A stretch of DNA of 58,526 nt from Prevotella sp. (GCA_016901395.1 JAEAMQ010000103.1:1-58526); one strand, 5' to 3'. Positions 17,533 to 26,991 are shown, numbered from the stretch's first letter. The notes: generated by a model from the letters alone, not told the origin. Made by a program: numbers and translations.

Positions 17533-18900
17533 TTATTCGGTATATGCCTGTTGATTGGTGGACCACCCCATGCGTGCAAGACGTCCGCTCCAGACGGCAT
17601 TGGAGCCCGACTTGGAAAGGTAGATAATATTGGAACTGTCGCTCACCATGGTAAAGGGCGAGGCAGTCTTGCCGAAGGAGTCGGTCAGTGTCATATCATC
17701 ATTGGTCAGCCAGGTGATGCCCTGGTCCTTGCTTTCGTAGAATGTTGAGAAGTCACCGCCAATGGCCAGAAGTCCATCGTCGTAGCCAATCACTTGCAGA
17801 TTGGCCAGCGCGGGCAGTGCATAGCTATTGTATTCGTCTTCAGGATAATAGGACCAAGTCTGCGACTGTGAGCCGGTGGCATTTTCTTCCACCTTGCGCC
17901 ACACCTTGGCCTGTCCGTCGCGCAGGCCTACAAGAATCAGTGTATAGGTCTGCTCATTGGTCTTCGAGGGCATGCACACGAAGTTTATATTGTCGGTGGG
18001 CAGATTGGCAGCATCGTCGTCGAGACTCTCTGCCGTCCATGTGGCACCGCTGTCGGCAGAGCTCATGATACCATCAGATGTCAGTGCGTAGAGCTTGGAA
18101 GCACTGGCCCCGAAGAGTTGTGTCATACCGGCTTGCACCCCTGTCTGCTCCCACGTCTGCCCATCGGCCGACCGCATCACACTGTCATTGTTGAGCACAT
18201 AGAGATAACCGCCCATCGTCACAACACTTTTGTAGGCATCGGCCTCAAAGGTCTGTGCCATCTGCTCATAGGCAGAGCCGTTCAGCCGATAGACTACGGT
18301 CTGTCCGCCCTTCACTCCGAAGAGATACTGCTGCGTGCCGTTGTATATTATCTTGCGGTCGCTCACGTCTGCCAGTGCAGAGTAGGAGGTAGAGACCCAA
18401 TTGATCTCGTCGCCCGACTGCTGGTGCACATTCACATGGGCCACGTATTCGCGATACCCCGTGCCATTCAAATTATAGACACGCACGCGGAGGGGTTCAG
18501 AAAAGTCGATGGAGTCTGTCGAACTGTAATAAGCCAGACTGTCGCTGCCCGACTGATCTTTCAGCACCAGCACCACGGTTCCGCTGTTTTTAGACGTGAT
18601 GCTGCATATCACCTTCGACGCATCAGTACCCTGAGGCAGAGAGTCGGGATTGTAAATCACCTTCTGTATCTGGTCGATATAGAACGCATAGGTGCTGGCA
18701 GAGTAGCTCACCACATAGGTACTATCCGAGACACCATCCGAAGCGGTGGTATGCAGATATTGGTTGAGGGTGCCGAGCGAGAATGCCGTCACCGCCGTAT
18801 CTTCATAATAGGTTACGCTGTCATCTGAACTATTCAGACATGAAGTAAAAGTAAACATGGCTGAAACCACGATGACAGATGACAATAACTTCTTAATCAT
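17533..18900 (-). CDS. DUF6242-family lipoprotein with beta-propeller-like Asp-box motifs
   Basis: A 455-residue lipoprotein starting MIKKLLSSVIVVSAMFTFTSC (lipobox Cys at 21). An N-terminal domain (about 25-150, DUF6242-like) is followed by a repeat region with Asp boxes: SADGQTWEQ, SADSGATWT and SKDQGITWL, the turn motif of sialidase/BNR propellers. No sialidase catalytic arginine triad is evident, so a binding or scaffold role is more likely. It is first in the minus-strand envelope block, immediately before the DUF6089 gene. A longer frame begins at 18981 but puts 27 residues before the signal peptide, so 18900 is preferred. Confidence 0.82.
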   Translation of the reverse strand: MIKKLLSSVIVVSAMFTFTSCLNSSDDSVTYYEDTAVTAFSLGTLNQYLHTTASDGVSDSTYVVSYSASTYAFYIDQIQKVIYNPDSLPQGTDASKVICSITSKNSGTVVLVLKDQSGSDSLAYYSSTDSIDFSEPLRVRVYNLNGTGYREYVAHVNVHQQSGDEINWVSTSYSALADVSDRKIIYNGTQQYLFGVKGGQTVVYRLNGSAYEQMAQTFEADAYKSVVTMGGYLYVLNNDSVMRSADGQTWEQTGVQAGMTQLFGASASKLYALTSDGIMSSADSGATWTAESLDDDAANLPTDNINFVCMPSKTNEQTYTLILVGLRDGQAKVWRKVEENATGSQSQTWSYYPEDEYNSYALPALANLQVIGYDDGLLAIGGDFSTFYESKDQGITWLTNDDMTLTDSFGKTASPFTMVSDSSNIIYLSKSGSNAVWSGRLARMGWSTNQQAYTE

Positions 18901-18926
18901 TGCGCGATAATTATTGAATTTAGCTG

Positions 18927-18934
18927 CAAATTTA
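18927..18934 (-). promoter_or_regulatory. Candidate -7 box of the DUF6242-bamA-murI block
   Basis: TAAATTTG on the minus strand, 26 bases before the ATG. No good -33 TTTG at 19-21 bases, so moderate support only. Confidence 0.4.
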
Positions 18935-18989
18935 CTTAGAATAATCCAAACTTTGGCGGTTTTTAATTGTTTATTATGCAAAATATTGA

Positions 18990-19659
18990 TTTATAGCGGA
19001 TTTTTTAAGTTTGTTTAGAGTTTGTAAATAAGCCAACTTCTCACTTCCACAGACCATTATTTCAATATAATTGTCCACCCCATGTCAACATTACGTGGGT
19101 AAGTTCCACGCCGGAGGACAGTTTCCTCCCCCGTGGGTGAATGGTTTGGGAGAGGGGTTAGAGGCCTAAAGACAGTTTCCTAATGCTCATAAGTAGAATT
19201 TTATTTCCTCCGCGCCGCTATGCGGCATCGCAGAATATCCTGAGAATATCTTTCTCTTTTTTTGGCTCTCGCAATGGAAAATGCTTATCGCAGAAAATCC
19301 TTCTTCCTTGCTCCGCAAGCCCATCTGAGAATATCTCCACTTCCTCATGAACCACATGAGGAGAACAATGAAAAAAAAATGATGGTTCAACGAGAGACAG
19401 AGGGCCTTATCGTAGCGGACTTGCACGGGACAAGTCCCTACATAAAGGATGTTGGCTTATATTCAGATAAAGGCAGGATAACGCCTAATGGCTGTCCCCT
19501 CCCCATCGAGGAGGGTTAGGGGTAGGTTTGGTCCGCAGGCCGCTGGCGGCCCTTCGTGTCATCAAAATGTGCCGGATGGTTCTGCTTCATCCGCTTCATC
19601 CGTTGTTAAAAAATATAAATGAAAAAAGTTGAAGAAAGCCTTTCCGTATCCAAGCAAAA
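18990..19659. other. Non-coding stretch with degenerate GC palindromes
   Basis: No convincing gene. It holds CCTCCCCCGTGGGTGAATGG around 19126, CCCCTCCCCATCGAGGAGGG around 19497-19516 followed by TTAGGGGTAGG, and short imperfect repeats of GAGAATATC (about 19239, 19332). A frame on the minus strand (19187-19426) has no family-like features. The palindromes resemble those at 9930 and 31357. Confidence 0.5.
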
Positions 19660-19848
19660 TAGAAATCAAATAAATATAGCGTGAAAATACCCGAAAAATG
19701 AGCCATTCTCAACCGTCTGATAACCAATATCTTGTAAAAGTTTGACATTTCGTGCTTCTGCGAATACTATCTAATCGCATGACGATTACTATCGAATCGC
19801 ACGACGATTACGCCCTAATCTCAAGACGAAAACGCCCTAATTCTACCA
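19660..19848 (+). repeat. Dispersed intergenic element, copy B (22-bp tandem units)
   Basis: Leader with AAATACCCGAAAAATGAGCC and ATCTTGTAAAAGTTTGACA, then four exact-length 22-bp units at 19761, 19783, 19805 and 19827. The first two share ACTATC(T/G)AATCGCA and all start CGA. The most regular of the three related copies. Confidence 0.87.
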
Positions 19849-20039
19849 GAAAACCAATCAAAAATTGAGAAAAACAGATAGAAATCGATGAAATATCATG
19901 GTTTTTACCCATCATCCTCCGGCCATCATTGTCAAAACACCTCATTTTCTTCTCCCAATGCTTCCACCGTAATACGCCTGAAACCACTGAACTATCTTGA
20001 CAAATTCACGGCCATCATCATCTTCAAACAACACACAAT

Positions 20040-20160
20040 CCCACCAACAAACAAACTACCACACCAACAAACCAACCCACTAACACGCCAACAAACCAAC
20101 CCACTAACACACCAACCCACCAACACACCAACCCACTAACACACCACCCCACCAACAAAC
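20040..20160. repeat. Octamer tandem array
   Basis: About twelve 8-base words such as CCAACAAA, CCAACCCA, CTAACACA and CCAACACA in a row on the plus strand. It ends at the T-run of the neighbouring minus-strand terminator. Purely C/A on this strand; no coding meaning. Confidence 0.8.
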
Positions 20161-20195
20161 AAAAAAGGCAATACGATCACTCGCACTGCCTTTTT
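20161..20195 (-). terminator. Terminator of the short transcript
   Basis: A 10-bp stem GGCAGTGCGA / TCGTATTGCC (two G-T pairs) with tetraloop GTGA, flanked by A-run and T6. The UGA stop of the peptide ORF lies in the loop. Confidence 0.8.
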
Positions 20196-20260
20196 GTAAG
20201 AATAATGTTAACGGATGTCAGTATTACCAAAGCAATAATACTAAGAATAGTCATCAACAT
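20177..20260 (-). CDS. Candidate 27-residue single-pass membrane peptide
   Basis: ATG at 20260, TGA at 20179-20177. The peptide begins MLMTILSIIALVIL, continues with TSVNIIL, and ends in a basic/polar tail (TKRQCE). It is one transmembrane helix with positive charges after it, the usual form of small inner-membrane regulators and type I toxins. The whole unit has its own consensus promoter and a terminator whose loop contains the stop codon. The ribosome-binding site is weak (AUAAAG before GUC-AUG), as is normal in Bacteroidetes. No homologue is recognised and coding is unproven. Confidence 0.5.
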   Translation of the reverse strand: MLMTILSIIALVILTSVNIILTKRQCE

Positions 20261-20383
20261 GACTTTATACTGACATCACGACTGATTCAAAATCTAATAA
20301 CATAATCCTAATCTTTACCTTAAAAAATCTATCAAACTACTAACCTAATGAAACTTTATGTGAATCTTCTCACGAAGACAATG

Positions 20384-20415
20384 CAAAGATAACAATTGTG
20401 TGGGTACACACCAAA
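20384..20415 (-). promoter_or_regulatory. Consensus promoter with a palindrome in its spacer
   Basis: Minus strand: TTTG, exactly 20 bases, TATCTTTG. The spacer contains the palindrome GTGTG-GGTA-CACAC (20398-20411), a possible operator. The next gene in this direction is 1.3 kb away, so this promoter serves the short transcript. Confidence 0.75.
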
Positions 20416-20775
20416 TATTTTTGCATGATTTCACGATTTTATGACTTCTTTTTGATTTAGGTCAAACCGGATGTCGTGATGGGAAGAACAGTGTAATTTC
20501 GACCCTTTTCATGTAACTACCTATCAATCAAAGCGTTGACAAAGAATCCCATCCTGCAAAATCCGATATATGGGCTAAAAACAAGAAATGTGCTCTTTGC
20601 GGATTTTAACCGAAATCCGTCGTTAGAAAAGGTATCCATTTTTGCGTTTCAGTCAGCGACATATATTCTGACCATCCATTGCATGCCTCAGGAATGCAGC
20701 TTTACCCCCGTTTGCTCTGCACCGTCACCATCCAACAACCAATGAGGATTCTTCCCACCTTATTATATATAAGAA

Positions 20776-20807
20776 AACGGCTTGACTCACTATTGAGCCA
20801 AGCCGTT
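20776..20807 (-). terminator. Terminator of pckA
   Basis: On the minus strand a 14-bp stem (AACGGCTTGGCTCA / TGAGTCAAGCCGTT, one G-T pair) with loop ATAG, followed by TTCTTATAT. Lies 75 bases after the pckA stop. The sequence from 20416 to 20775 shows nothing else I can support. Confidence 0.85.
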
Positions 20808-20881
20808 GATATGTATATTCTTCTCAGAAAAAGAGCCAGAAGCAGTCTCTCCGCTCCGTCTCCCTCTCCAAGGGGAATGCT

Positions 20882-22495
20882 TTACAGCTGAGGACCAGCA
20901 GCTACGAGAGCCTTACCAGCCTCGTTGCCTTCATACTTCTTGAAGTTCTTGATGAAACGAGCGGCCAGATCCTTAGCCTTCTCATCCCACTGAGCTGCGT
21001 TAGCGTATGTGTCACGAGGATCGAGGATGTTGGTATCAACACCTTCCAGAACCGTAGGTACTTCGAAGTTGAAGTAAGGAATGGTCTTGGTAGGAGCATT
21101 GTTGATAGCACCGCTCAGGATTCCGTCGATGATACCGCGGGTGTCGCGGATAGAGATACGCTTGCCAGTTCCGTTCCAGCCAGTGTTTACCAAGTAAGCC
21201 TTGGCACCGTTCTTCTCCATCTTCTTTACCAGCTCCTCAGCATACTTTGTAGGATGCAGCTCGAGGAATGCCTGACCGAAGCAAGCAGAGAATGTGGGAG
21301 TAGGCTCAGTGATACCACGCTCTGTACCAGCCAACTTAGCGGTGAAGCCAGAGAGGAAGTAGTACTTGGTCTGCTCAGCGCTCAGGATAGAAACGGGAGG
21401 CAGCACACCGAAAGCGTCAGCCGACAGGAAGATTACCTGCTTGGCAGCGGGACCTGCAGAGATAGGCTTAACGATGTTGGTGATGTGGTTGATAGGATAA
21501 GACACACGAGTGTTCTCTGTAGTGCTGCCGTCGGTGAAGTCGATCTTACCGTTAGCGTCTACAGTTACGTTCTCGAGAAGAGCGTCGCGGCGGATAGCGT
21601 TGTAGATATCGGGCTCAGACTCCTTGTCGAGGTTGATAACCTTGGCATAGCAGCCACCCTCGAAGTTGAACACGCCGTTGTCGTCCCATCCGTGCTCGTC
21701 GTCGCCGATGAGAAGACGCTTCGGGTCAGTAGACAGAGTGGTCTTACCTGTACCAGACAGACCGAAGAAGATAGCGGTGTTCTCACCGTTGAGGTCGGTG
21801 TTGGCAGAGCAGTGCATAGAAGCAATACCCTTCAATGGCAAGTAGTAGTTCATCATAGAGAACATACCCTTCTTCATCTCACCGCCGTACCATGTGTTCA
21901 GGATAACCTGCTCCTTGGTGGTAACGTTGAAGACAACGGCAGTCTCAGAGTTCAGGCCGAGCTCTGCATAGTTCTCTACCTTAGCCTTAGAAGCATTGTA
22001 AACGATGAAATCGGGATCCTGGTCGAGTTCTTCCTGGTTTACAGGCTTGATGAACATGTTTGTAACGAAGTGAGCCTGCCAAGCTACCTCAACGATGAAG
22101 CGGATCTTCATGCGGGTATCCTTGTTGGCACCACAGAAACCGTCAACAACAAACAGGCGCTTGTTAGAAAGCTCCTTCTTAGCCAACTGGTTTACAACGG
22201 CCCAAGCCTCCTTGGAAGCCTTCTTGTTATCGTTCTTATATTCGTCTGATGTCCACCATACAGTATCGTGAGAGTTCTCATCGTCAACGATGAACTTATC
22301 CTTAGGAGAGCGGCCGGTATAGATACCGGTCATAACGTTAACTGCACCGAGTTCTGTTACCTGACCTTTTTCAAAACCTTCGAGACTTGCTTTGGTCTCC
22401 TCTTCGAACAACACCTCGTAAGAAGGGTTGTAAACTACTTCTGTAGTACCTGTGATACCGTACTTTTCCAGTACCGATTTGTCAAACTTTGCCAT
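20882..22495 (-). CDS. pckA: Phosphoenolpyruvate carboxykinase (ATP)
   Basis: Cytosolic enzyme interconverting oxaloacetate and PEP with ATP/ADP. In Prevotella-like succinate producers it is thought to run mainly in the carboxylating, ATP-forming direction. The 537-residue length is typical. Motifs: [17 protein letters not shown] near the N-terminus (substrate-binding Arg), the Lys/His metal site around [21 protein letters not shown], the P-loop [11 protein letters not shown], the kinase-2 motif [11 protein letters not shown], and the adenine loop region [15 protein letters not shown]. It is monocistronic, with its own promoter and terminator, divergent from upp. Confidence 0.97.
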   Translation of the reverse strand: MAKFDKSVLEKYGITGTTEVVYNPSYEVLFEEETKASLEGFEKGQVTELGAVNVMTGIYTGRSPKDKFIVDDENSHDTVWWTSDEYKNDNKKASKEAWAVVNQLAKKELSNKRLFVVDGFCGANKDTRMKIRFIVEVAWQAHFVTNMFIKPVNQEELDQDPDFIVYNASKAKVENYAELGLNSETAVVFNVTTKEQVILNTWYGGEMKKGMFSMMNYYLPLKGIASMHCSANTDLNGENTAIFFGLSGTGKTTLSTDPKRLLIGDDEHGWDDNGVFNFEGGCYAKVINLDKESEPDIYNAIRRDALLENVTVDANGKIDFTDGSTTENTRVSYPINHITNIVKPISAGPAAKQVIFLSADAFGVLPPVSILSAEQTKYYFLSGFTAKLAGTERGITEPTPTFSACFGQAFLELHPTKYAEELVKKMEKNGAKAYLVNTGWNGTGKRISIRDTRGIIDGILSGAINNAPTKTIPYFNFEVPTVLEGVDTNILDPRDTYANAAQWDEKAKDLAARFIKNFKKYEGNEAGKALVAAGPQL

Positions 22496-22550
22496 TTTGT
22501 AAAATGTATTTAAGTTGTGAAAAGTGATATATATCCTTACTTAATGGGCA

Positions 22551-22582
22551 CAAAGTTAACAAAAAGTGTCTATGTGAACAAA
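22551..22582 (-). promoter_or_regulatory. Promoter of pckA
   Basis: Minus strand: TTTG, 20 bases, TAACTTTG (22551-22558). Leaves a leader of about 50 bases. Confidence 0.75.
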
Positions 22583-22671
22583 GTTTGAATGTGATTTTTC
22601 CATCTGGCTAATCCTTTTTAGGTTAAAGAAATTAAAATATGAGGATCCTGCAATACATTTGTAAATTAGAC

Positions 22672-22703
22672 TTTGCAAAAATTAGAACTTTTTCCTACTT
22701 TTG
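22672..22703 (+). promoter_or_regulatory. Promoter of upp
   Basis: TTTG at 22672-22675, 20 bases, TACTTTTG at 22696-22703; a full consensus match about 31 bases before the ATG. Confidence 0.75.
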
Positions 22704-22734
22704 CACGATGAAAAATACAGTCTGTTAAAGAACT

Positions 22735-23394
22735 ATGGAAATTATAAACTTCAGTGAGCACAATTCCATCATCAACCAGTACATGGCTGAGATGCGTGAC
22801 AAGGAGTATCAGAAGAATCGGTTGCTGTTTCGCAACAACATCATGCGCATCGGCGAGTATGAAGCCTTCGAGATTTCGAAGACTTTCAACTATGAGCCCA
22901 AAGACGTGGAGACACCGCTCGGTGTTTCTACGGTCAACGTGCCGACAGACAAGATTGTGATTGCCACCATCTTCCGTGCCGGATTGCCCTTCCACAATGG
23001 TTTTCTCAACATCTTCGACCATGCCGGAAACGCCTTTGTGAGCGCCTATCGAGAGTATACAGATGCCGAGCATCATCAGGTGGGCATCCACGTGGAATAC
23101 CTTGCCACACCGAGCATTGAGAACAAAAATCTTATCATCGTGGACCCGATGCTCGCCACCGGAGGCAGCATGGAACTGGGATACAAGGCCTTTCTCACCA
23201 AGGGAACGCCCAAACGCATCCACGTGGCCTGTGTCATCGCCTCGCCGGAGGGCATAGAGCACATCAAAAACACCTTCCCCGAAGACAAGACGACCATCTG
23301 GTGTGCAGCCATTGACCCCGGAATGAACGAGTTCAAATACATCGTTCCGGGCTTCGGCGATGCCGGAGACCTCTGTTACGGAGAGAAGCTGTAG
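22735..23394 (+). CDS. upp: Uracil phosphoribosyltransferase
   Basis: Cytosolic salvage enzyme making UMP from uracil and PRPP. The 219 residues include the PRPP-binding motif LIIVDPMLATGGSM (about 134-147), the uracil-binding C-terminal segment YIVPGFGDAGDLCYG, and the family sequence IATIFRAGLPFHNGFLNIF. It is a little longer than E. coli Upp (208). It is transcribed alone from a consensus promoter and ends before a hairpin terminator. Confidence 0.94.
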   Translation: MEIINFSEHNSIINQYMAEMRDKEYQKNRLLFRNNIMRIGEYEAFEISKTFNYEPKDVETPLGVSTVNVPTDKIVIATIFRAGLPFHNGFLNIFDHAGNAFVSAYREYTDAEHHQVGIHVEYLATPSIENKNLIIVDPMLATGGSMELGYKAFLTKGTPKRIHVACVIASPEGIEHIKNTFPEDKTTIWCAAIDPGMNEFKYIVPGFGDAGDLCYGEKL

Positions 23395-23552
23395 GCGTAG
23401 AAAGCATCATCATGCTACATCAACCTCTTATTTTAAAAGGTGGACTGATGTAACATGATGAAACGTAACAGCCTCTAAAGATGGGGGTAATAGGCCATTA
23501 TTACCCTCAAACAATATCGAAAGAGGGGGCGGACATTCCCTCAACAGCATTG

Positions 23553-23580
23553 TCAGTTTCGCTCAGAGACTGACTTTTTC
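23553..23580 (+). terminator. Terminator downstream of upp
   Basis: Stem GTCAGT-TC / GA-ACTGAC (with one mismatch) around GCTCA, followed by TTTTT. The 23395-23552 stretch before it holds an imperfect inverted repeat (CATCATGCTACATCAACC / GGTGGACTGATGTAACATGATG) that could pair too. 23581-23767 shows nothing. Confidence 0.7.
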
Positions 23581-23767
23581 TATTTTATCCGACTGACATT
23601 TGCCCTTTCTTTCTTCTATCCTTCCCCTTTCAGCTCGCGGCAAATGTACCTGAATCCGGAGAATTTGCATTATAAAGCATATCCTCAAGCTCCTTGTCTC
23701 TACCTCCTGACGGTCTCTATCAAGGGCGCATGCCAGTCTTTGTCCGAACAAATCCGGCCGAGGACGA

Positions 23768-25333
23768 CTATGGTTTGACCACTCCGCGCAACCTGTCATC
23801 AAAGGCAGACAGTGCCGCTTTGGCCCCTTCGCCCATCGCCACCACGATTTGTTTGTAAGGCACATTGCTCACATCGCCTGCTGCATACACACCGGGAATG
23901 GCGGTGCGGCAATATTCGTCCACCTTGATTTCATGACGTTCGGTGAGTTCAAGCTCATCTTTGAAGGCATCGGTGTTAGATGCAAGGCCTATCTGTACGA
24001 AGATACCGTCGAATGCCAACTCACGTTCCTGATCGGTGGTACGGTCTTTTACCGTGATGGCAGTGAGCTTTTTTCCATCGCCGATGACACGAGTGGTCTG
24101 TGAATTGGTGAAGATTTCGAGATTGTCGATACTTCGCGCTTTGTCCTGAAGCACGTTATCAGCCCGCAATGTGTCGCCAAACTCAAACACGCTGACATGA
24201 GAACAGATGCCAGCAAGGTCGATGGCAGCCTCCAATCCCGAATTTCCTCCTCCTATAACCGCTACATTCCTGCCTTTGTAGAACGGTCCGTCGCAATGCT
24301 GGCAGAAGTGCACGCCATGTCCGATATATCGGCTTTCATCGTCGACATTGAGCTTGCGCCAACTTGCTCCGGTAGCAATGATTACGGCCGGTGCGGTAAA
24401 TGTCTCTCCCCCCTTGACCGCAATACATTTGCGAGCCTCACGGAGACTCACATGGTTGACCTTACGGTGTTCAAACACCTCTATAGGATAGCTCTCCAGA
24501 TGCCTCCTCAGATCAGCTGCCAGCCGCGTGCCGTCGGTCTCGGGAACAGAAATTAGGTTTTCTATTCCCGTAGTATCGTTCACCTGTCCTCCGACACGTT
24601 CGGCTACCACAGCCACCTTGAGTCCCTTACGAGCCGAATAGATAGCGGCCGAAACTCCCGCCGGACCACCTCCTACAACGATGAGATCGAAGCTACGTTC
24701 GATGGGTGAGCCATTGTCATCAGCATCGCTTCCTACCTTGTCCTCCAGTTCGGAGAGCAGCATTCCAAGGTCACCACGCCCGACATGAAGTGCCTCACCA
24801 TTGACATAGACAGCCGGCACCCCCTGGATATTCAGGCTACTCACCTCGTCTTGAAAGAGTCCACCGTCTACCATCTCATGGGAAATACGCGGATTGACCA
24901 ATGCCATCACGTTGAGTGCCTGCACCACATCGGGACAGTTGGTACAGGTCAGCGAGACATAGGTCTTCAAATCGATGTTGCCTTTAAGTCCCTTGATCCG
25001 ACGCATGATAGTCTCATCGGGCAGATTTTTCCCCTGACCGTCAGCGTTAAGCACAGCAAGCAACAATGAGGTGAACTCATGACCGTTGGGGATACCGCGA
25101 AAGCGGACACCCGTGGGAAGCCCATCCTTCATTAGCTGGAAAGAGAGTGGGGCACCGGCAGACTCTGTATATTCCACCCGGAGACTATCGGAAGTTGAGG
25201 TGAAATCATCAAGAAAAGCATGAAGTTCGGCTGCATGACTGTCATCAGAAGCATATTCAGCACTGAACAAGAGGTCTGACTTCAACGAGGCAAAGATGCC
25301 TCTGACCTGGTCTAATATATTTTTATCAAGCAT
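23768..25333 (-). CDS. ahpF: Alkyl hydroperoxide reductase subunit F
   Basis: Cytosolic flavoprotein that uses NADH to re-reduce AhpC. The 521-residue product has tandem thioredoxin-like folds with the redox pair CTNC near residues 128-131, the FAD motif GGGPAGVSAAIYSARKG, the C-terminal redox pair CQHC near 344-347, the NADH motif GGGNSGLEAAIDLAG, and AAGDVSNVPYKQ near the end. These positions match E. coli AhpF closely. The ATG at 25333 (MLDKNILDQ) gives the family N-terminus; an earlier in-frame start at 25405 adds 24 foreign residues. Downstream of ahpC by 280 bases. Confidence 0.96.
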   Translation of the reverse strand: MLDKNILDQVRGIFASLKSDLLFSAEYASDDSHAAELHAFLDDFTSTSDSLRVEYTESAGAPLSFQLMKDGLPTGVRFRGIPNGHEFTSLLLAVLNADGQGKNLPDETIMRRIKGLKGNIDLKTYVSLTCTNCPDVVQALNVMALVNPRISHEMVDGGLFQDEVSSLNIQGVPAVYVNGEALHVGRGDLGMLLSELEDKVGSDADDNGSPIERSFDLIVVGGGPAGVSAAIYSARKGLKVAVVAERVGGQVNDTTGIENLISVPETDGTRLAADLRRHLESYPIEVFEHRKVNHVSLREARKCIAVKGGETFTAPAVIIATGASWRKLNVDDESRYIGHGVHFCQHCDGPFYKGRNVAVIGGGNSGLEAAIDLAGICSHVSVFEFGDTLRADNVLQDKARSIDNLEIFTNSQTTRVIGDGKKLTAITVKDRTTDQERELAFDGIFVQIGLASNTDAFKDELELTERHEIKVDEYCRTAIPGVYAAGDVSNVPYKQIVVAMGEGAKAALSAFDDRLRGVVKP

Positions 25334-25613
25334 AAGATGAGAAACTAATAACGGGATTTTGAAATAAGATACATGGGAAAACCATTCGGTCCGTTCTGCT
25401 GGCATATTCCACAGAGACCGAAACCGGACTTGCCATAGATAAAAAACAGAGGGACAGCAATACCTGTCTGCACGTGATTCCTACCTGCTCTGCAGAGACG
25501 AGGAAACTTCTCGACTATGCTCAGATGGTCGGAACAGGCAGCCAAGGGTATCTGTCCCTACGTTCTGCAATAGGATGCTCCGCTCTCCTCCGGATGGATA
25601 ATGGGTATCCGGA
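25334..25613 (-). other. ahpC-ahpF spacer
   Basis: 280 bases with no supported gene. It starts with a hairpin TCCGGAT / ATCCGGA (25591-25615) that overlaps the ahpC stop and lacks a T-run on the minus strand, so it may be an mRNA-stability or attenuating structure rather than a full terminator. Confidence 0.4.
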
Positions 25614-26180
25614 TTAGATTTTGCCTACGAGGTCAATGCTCGGCTTGAGCGTTTCAGCACCCTCGTTCCACTTTGCGGGACAAACCTCGCCGGGGTGAGA
25701 GGCAACAAACTGAGCAGCCTTCACCTTGCGCACAAGCTCATCGGCATTGCGGCCAATGCTGTTGTCTTGCACCTCTGCCAGTTTCACAAGACCCTCCGGA
25801 TCTACTACAAAGGTGCCGCGGTAAGCCACTCCCTCGTCTTCCTTGTATACACCGAAGCCCTTAGCAAGCACGGCAAGAGGGTCGGCCAGCATGGCATAAT
25901 TGATTTTCTTGATACTGTCTGAGGTGTCCCACCATGCCTTATGCACAAAGTGTGTGTCGCAACTCACAGAGAAAACCTCCACACCAAGCTTCTGCAACTC
26001 CTCATATTTTTCTGCAAGATCGACCAACTCTGTCGGACAGACAAACGTAAAGTCTGCGGGATAGAAGAAGAAAATGGCCCACTTGCCTTTGATATCTGCA
26101 TTAGAAACTGTTTTAAACTCACCGTTCTGAAAAGCCTGAACCTTAAATTCCGGTGCCTGAAGATTGATAATTGATTCCAT
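25614..26180 (-). CDS. ahpC: Peroxiredoxin AhpC
   Basis: Cytosolic typical 2-Cys peroxiredoxin reducing H2O2 and organic peroxides. The 188 residues carry the peroxidatic Cys48 in FTFVCPTE and the resolving Cys167 in HPGEVCPAKW, with the conserved VSCDTHFVHKAWWD segment. Recycled by AhpF, whose gene follows on the same strand. No own -7 box is seen in the 116-base gap after sod, so co-transcription from the sod promoter is possible. Confidence 0.97.
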   Translation of the reverse strand: MESIINLQAPEFKVQAFQNGEFKTVSNADIKGKWAIFFFYPADFTFVCPTELVDLAEKYEELQKLGVEVFSVSCDTHFVHKAWWDTSDSIKKINYAMLADPLAVLAKGFGVYKEDEGVAYRGTFVVDPEGLVKLAEVQDNSIGRNADELVRKVKAAQFVASHPGEVCPAKWNEGAETLKPSIDLVGKI

Positions 26181-26296
26181 AGTGTAATTCTGTATTTAAA
26201 TGATATGTCTGGCTTTTGTGGTTTCAGGCAGTCAGCTCAATTGTCTGGCGGCATCTTCTGCCCTACTCCACATTTACCGTTTTATACTTTGTTTTT

Positions 26297-26884
26297 TTAC
26301 TTCGCTAATCTACTTTCCACCACATTCCAATCGACAATATCCCAGATGGCAGCTATATGGTCGGCTCTGCGGTTTTGATAATCCAGGTAATAAGCATGTT
26401 CCCACACATCAATGCCAAAGACGGGATTCAGTCCGTTGCGCAGCGGATTGCCACCATTGGCCTCCTTGGTGATGACAAGTCGACCAGATGCGTCTTCCGA
26501 CAACCATGCCCATCCCGATCCGAAGATAGATGTTGCCGCCTTGGCAAACTCCGACTTGAAAGCCTCAAAACTGCCAAACGACCTGTTGATAGCCTCAGCT
26601 ATCTTGCCTGTAGGATGATTATCTTTTACCGGAGACTTGAACTCTGAAAAGTAAAGCGTGTGGTTGAGCAACTGGCCGGCATTGTTATAGAGCGCACCTT
26701 CGGGTGCCGTCTTCACAATATCTTCCACGCTCATGTTCTCGTATTCTGTCGATTTCACTAATCCCTGCACCGTGTTCACATATCCCTGCAGGTGTTTGCC
26801 GTAGTGATAATTGATGGTTTGCTCACTGATGACCGGTTCCAACGCATTGGCAGCGTATGGCAACTTGGGCATAACGATACTCAT
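26297..26884 (-). CDS. sodB: Superoxide dismutase (Fe/Mn)
   Basis: Cytosolic enzyme converting superoxide to H2O2 and O2. The 195-residue protein (start MSIVMPKLPYAANALEP at 26884) shows all four metal ligands: His in INYHYGKH, His in LLNHTLYF, and Asp and His in GIDVWEHAYYLDY, with GSGWAWLS in the core. Bacteroidales enzymes of this type can use iron or manganese. A longer frame to 26911 adds residues not in the family. It heads a cluster sod-ahpC-ahpF that detoxifies superoxide and then peroxide. Confidence 0.95.
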   Translation of the reverse strand: MSIVMPKLPYAANALEPVISEQTINYHYGKHLQGYVNTVQGLVKSTEYENMSVEDIVKTAPEGALYNNAGQLLNHTLYFSEFKSPVKDNHPTGKIAEAINRSFGSFEAFKSEFAKAATSIFGSGWAWLSEDASGRLVITKEANGGNPLRNGLNPVFGIDVWEHAYYLDYQNRRADHIAAIWDIVDWNVVESRLAK

Positions 26885-26959
26885 GAGGACTAATAACTGT
26901 GATAAAAACATACGCTATCTTTTTTTAAAGGGGTTAATAATCTTTGTTTTAATCTGGTG

Positions 26960-26991
26960 CAAAGATAGCCAACTATCCACGCCCATCCAAC
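26960..26991 (-). promoter_or_regulatory. Promoter of sod (possibly of sod-ahpC-ahpF)
   Basis: Minus strand: GTTG, 20 bases, TATCTTTG (26960-26967). The leader would be about 70 bases. Confidence 0.6.

Larger units (their letters stand above)
20161..20377 (-). ncRNA. Predicted short transcript (about 215 nt) between octamer array and pckA
   Basis: Bounded by a full-consensus promoter (20384-20415) and a strong terminator (20161-20195), both on the minus strand. It carries a 27-codon hydrophobic ORF at its 3' end and an AT-rich leader of about 115 bases. A 12-codon frame (MLLDFESVVMSV) also ends 4 bases before the ORF. It may act as an mRNA, a regulatory RNA, or both. Confidence 0.5.

Noticed and set aside
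19187..19426. 79-codon frame on the minus strand
   Set aside because: Low-complexity and lacking a promoter or a recognisable family.
23563..23865. 100-codon frame at the 3' end of ahpF
   Set aside because: Overlaps ahpF in another frame and contains Arg/Trp-rich shadow sequence.
25345..25545. 66-codon frame between ahpC and ahpF
   Set aside because: No signal, no family, no promoter; overlaps the 5' end of ahpF.
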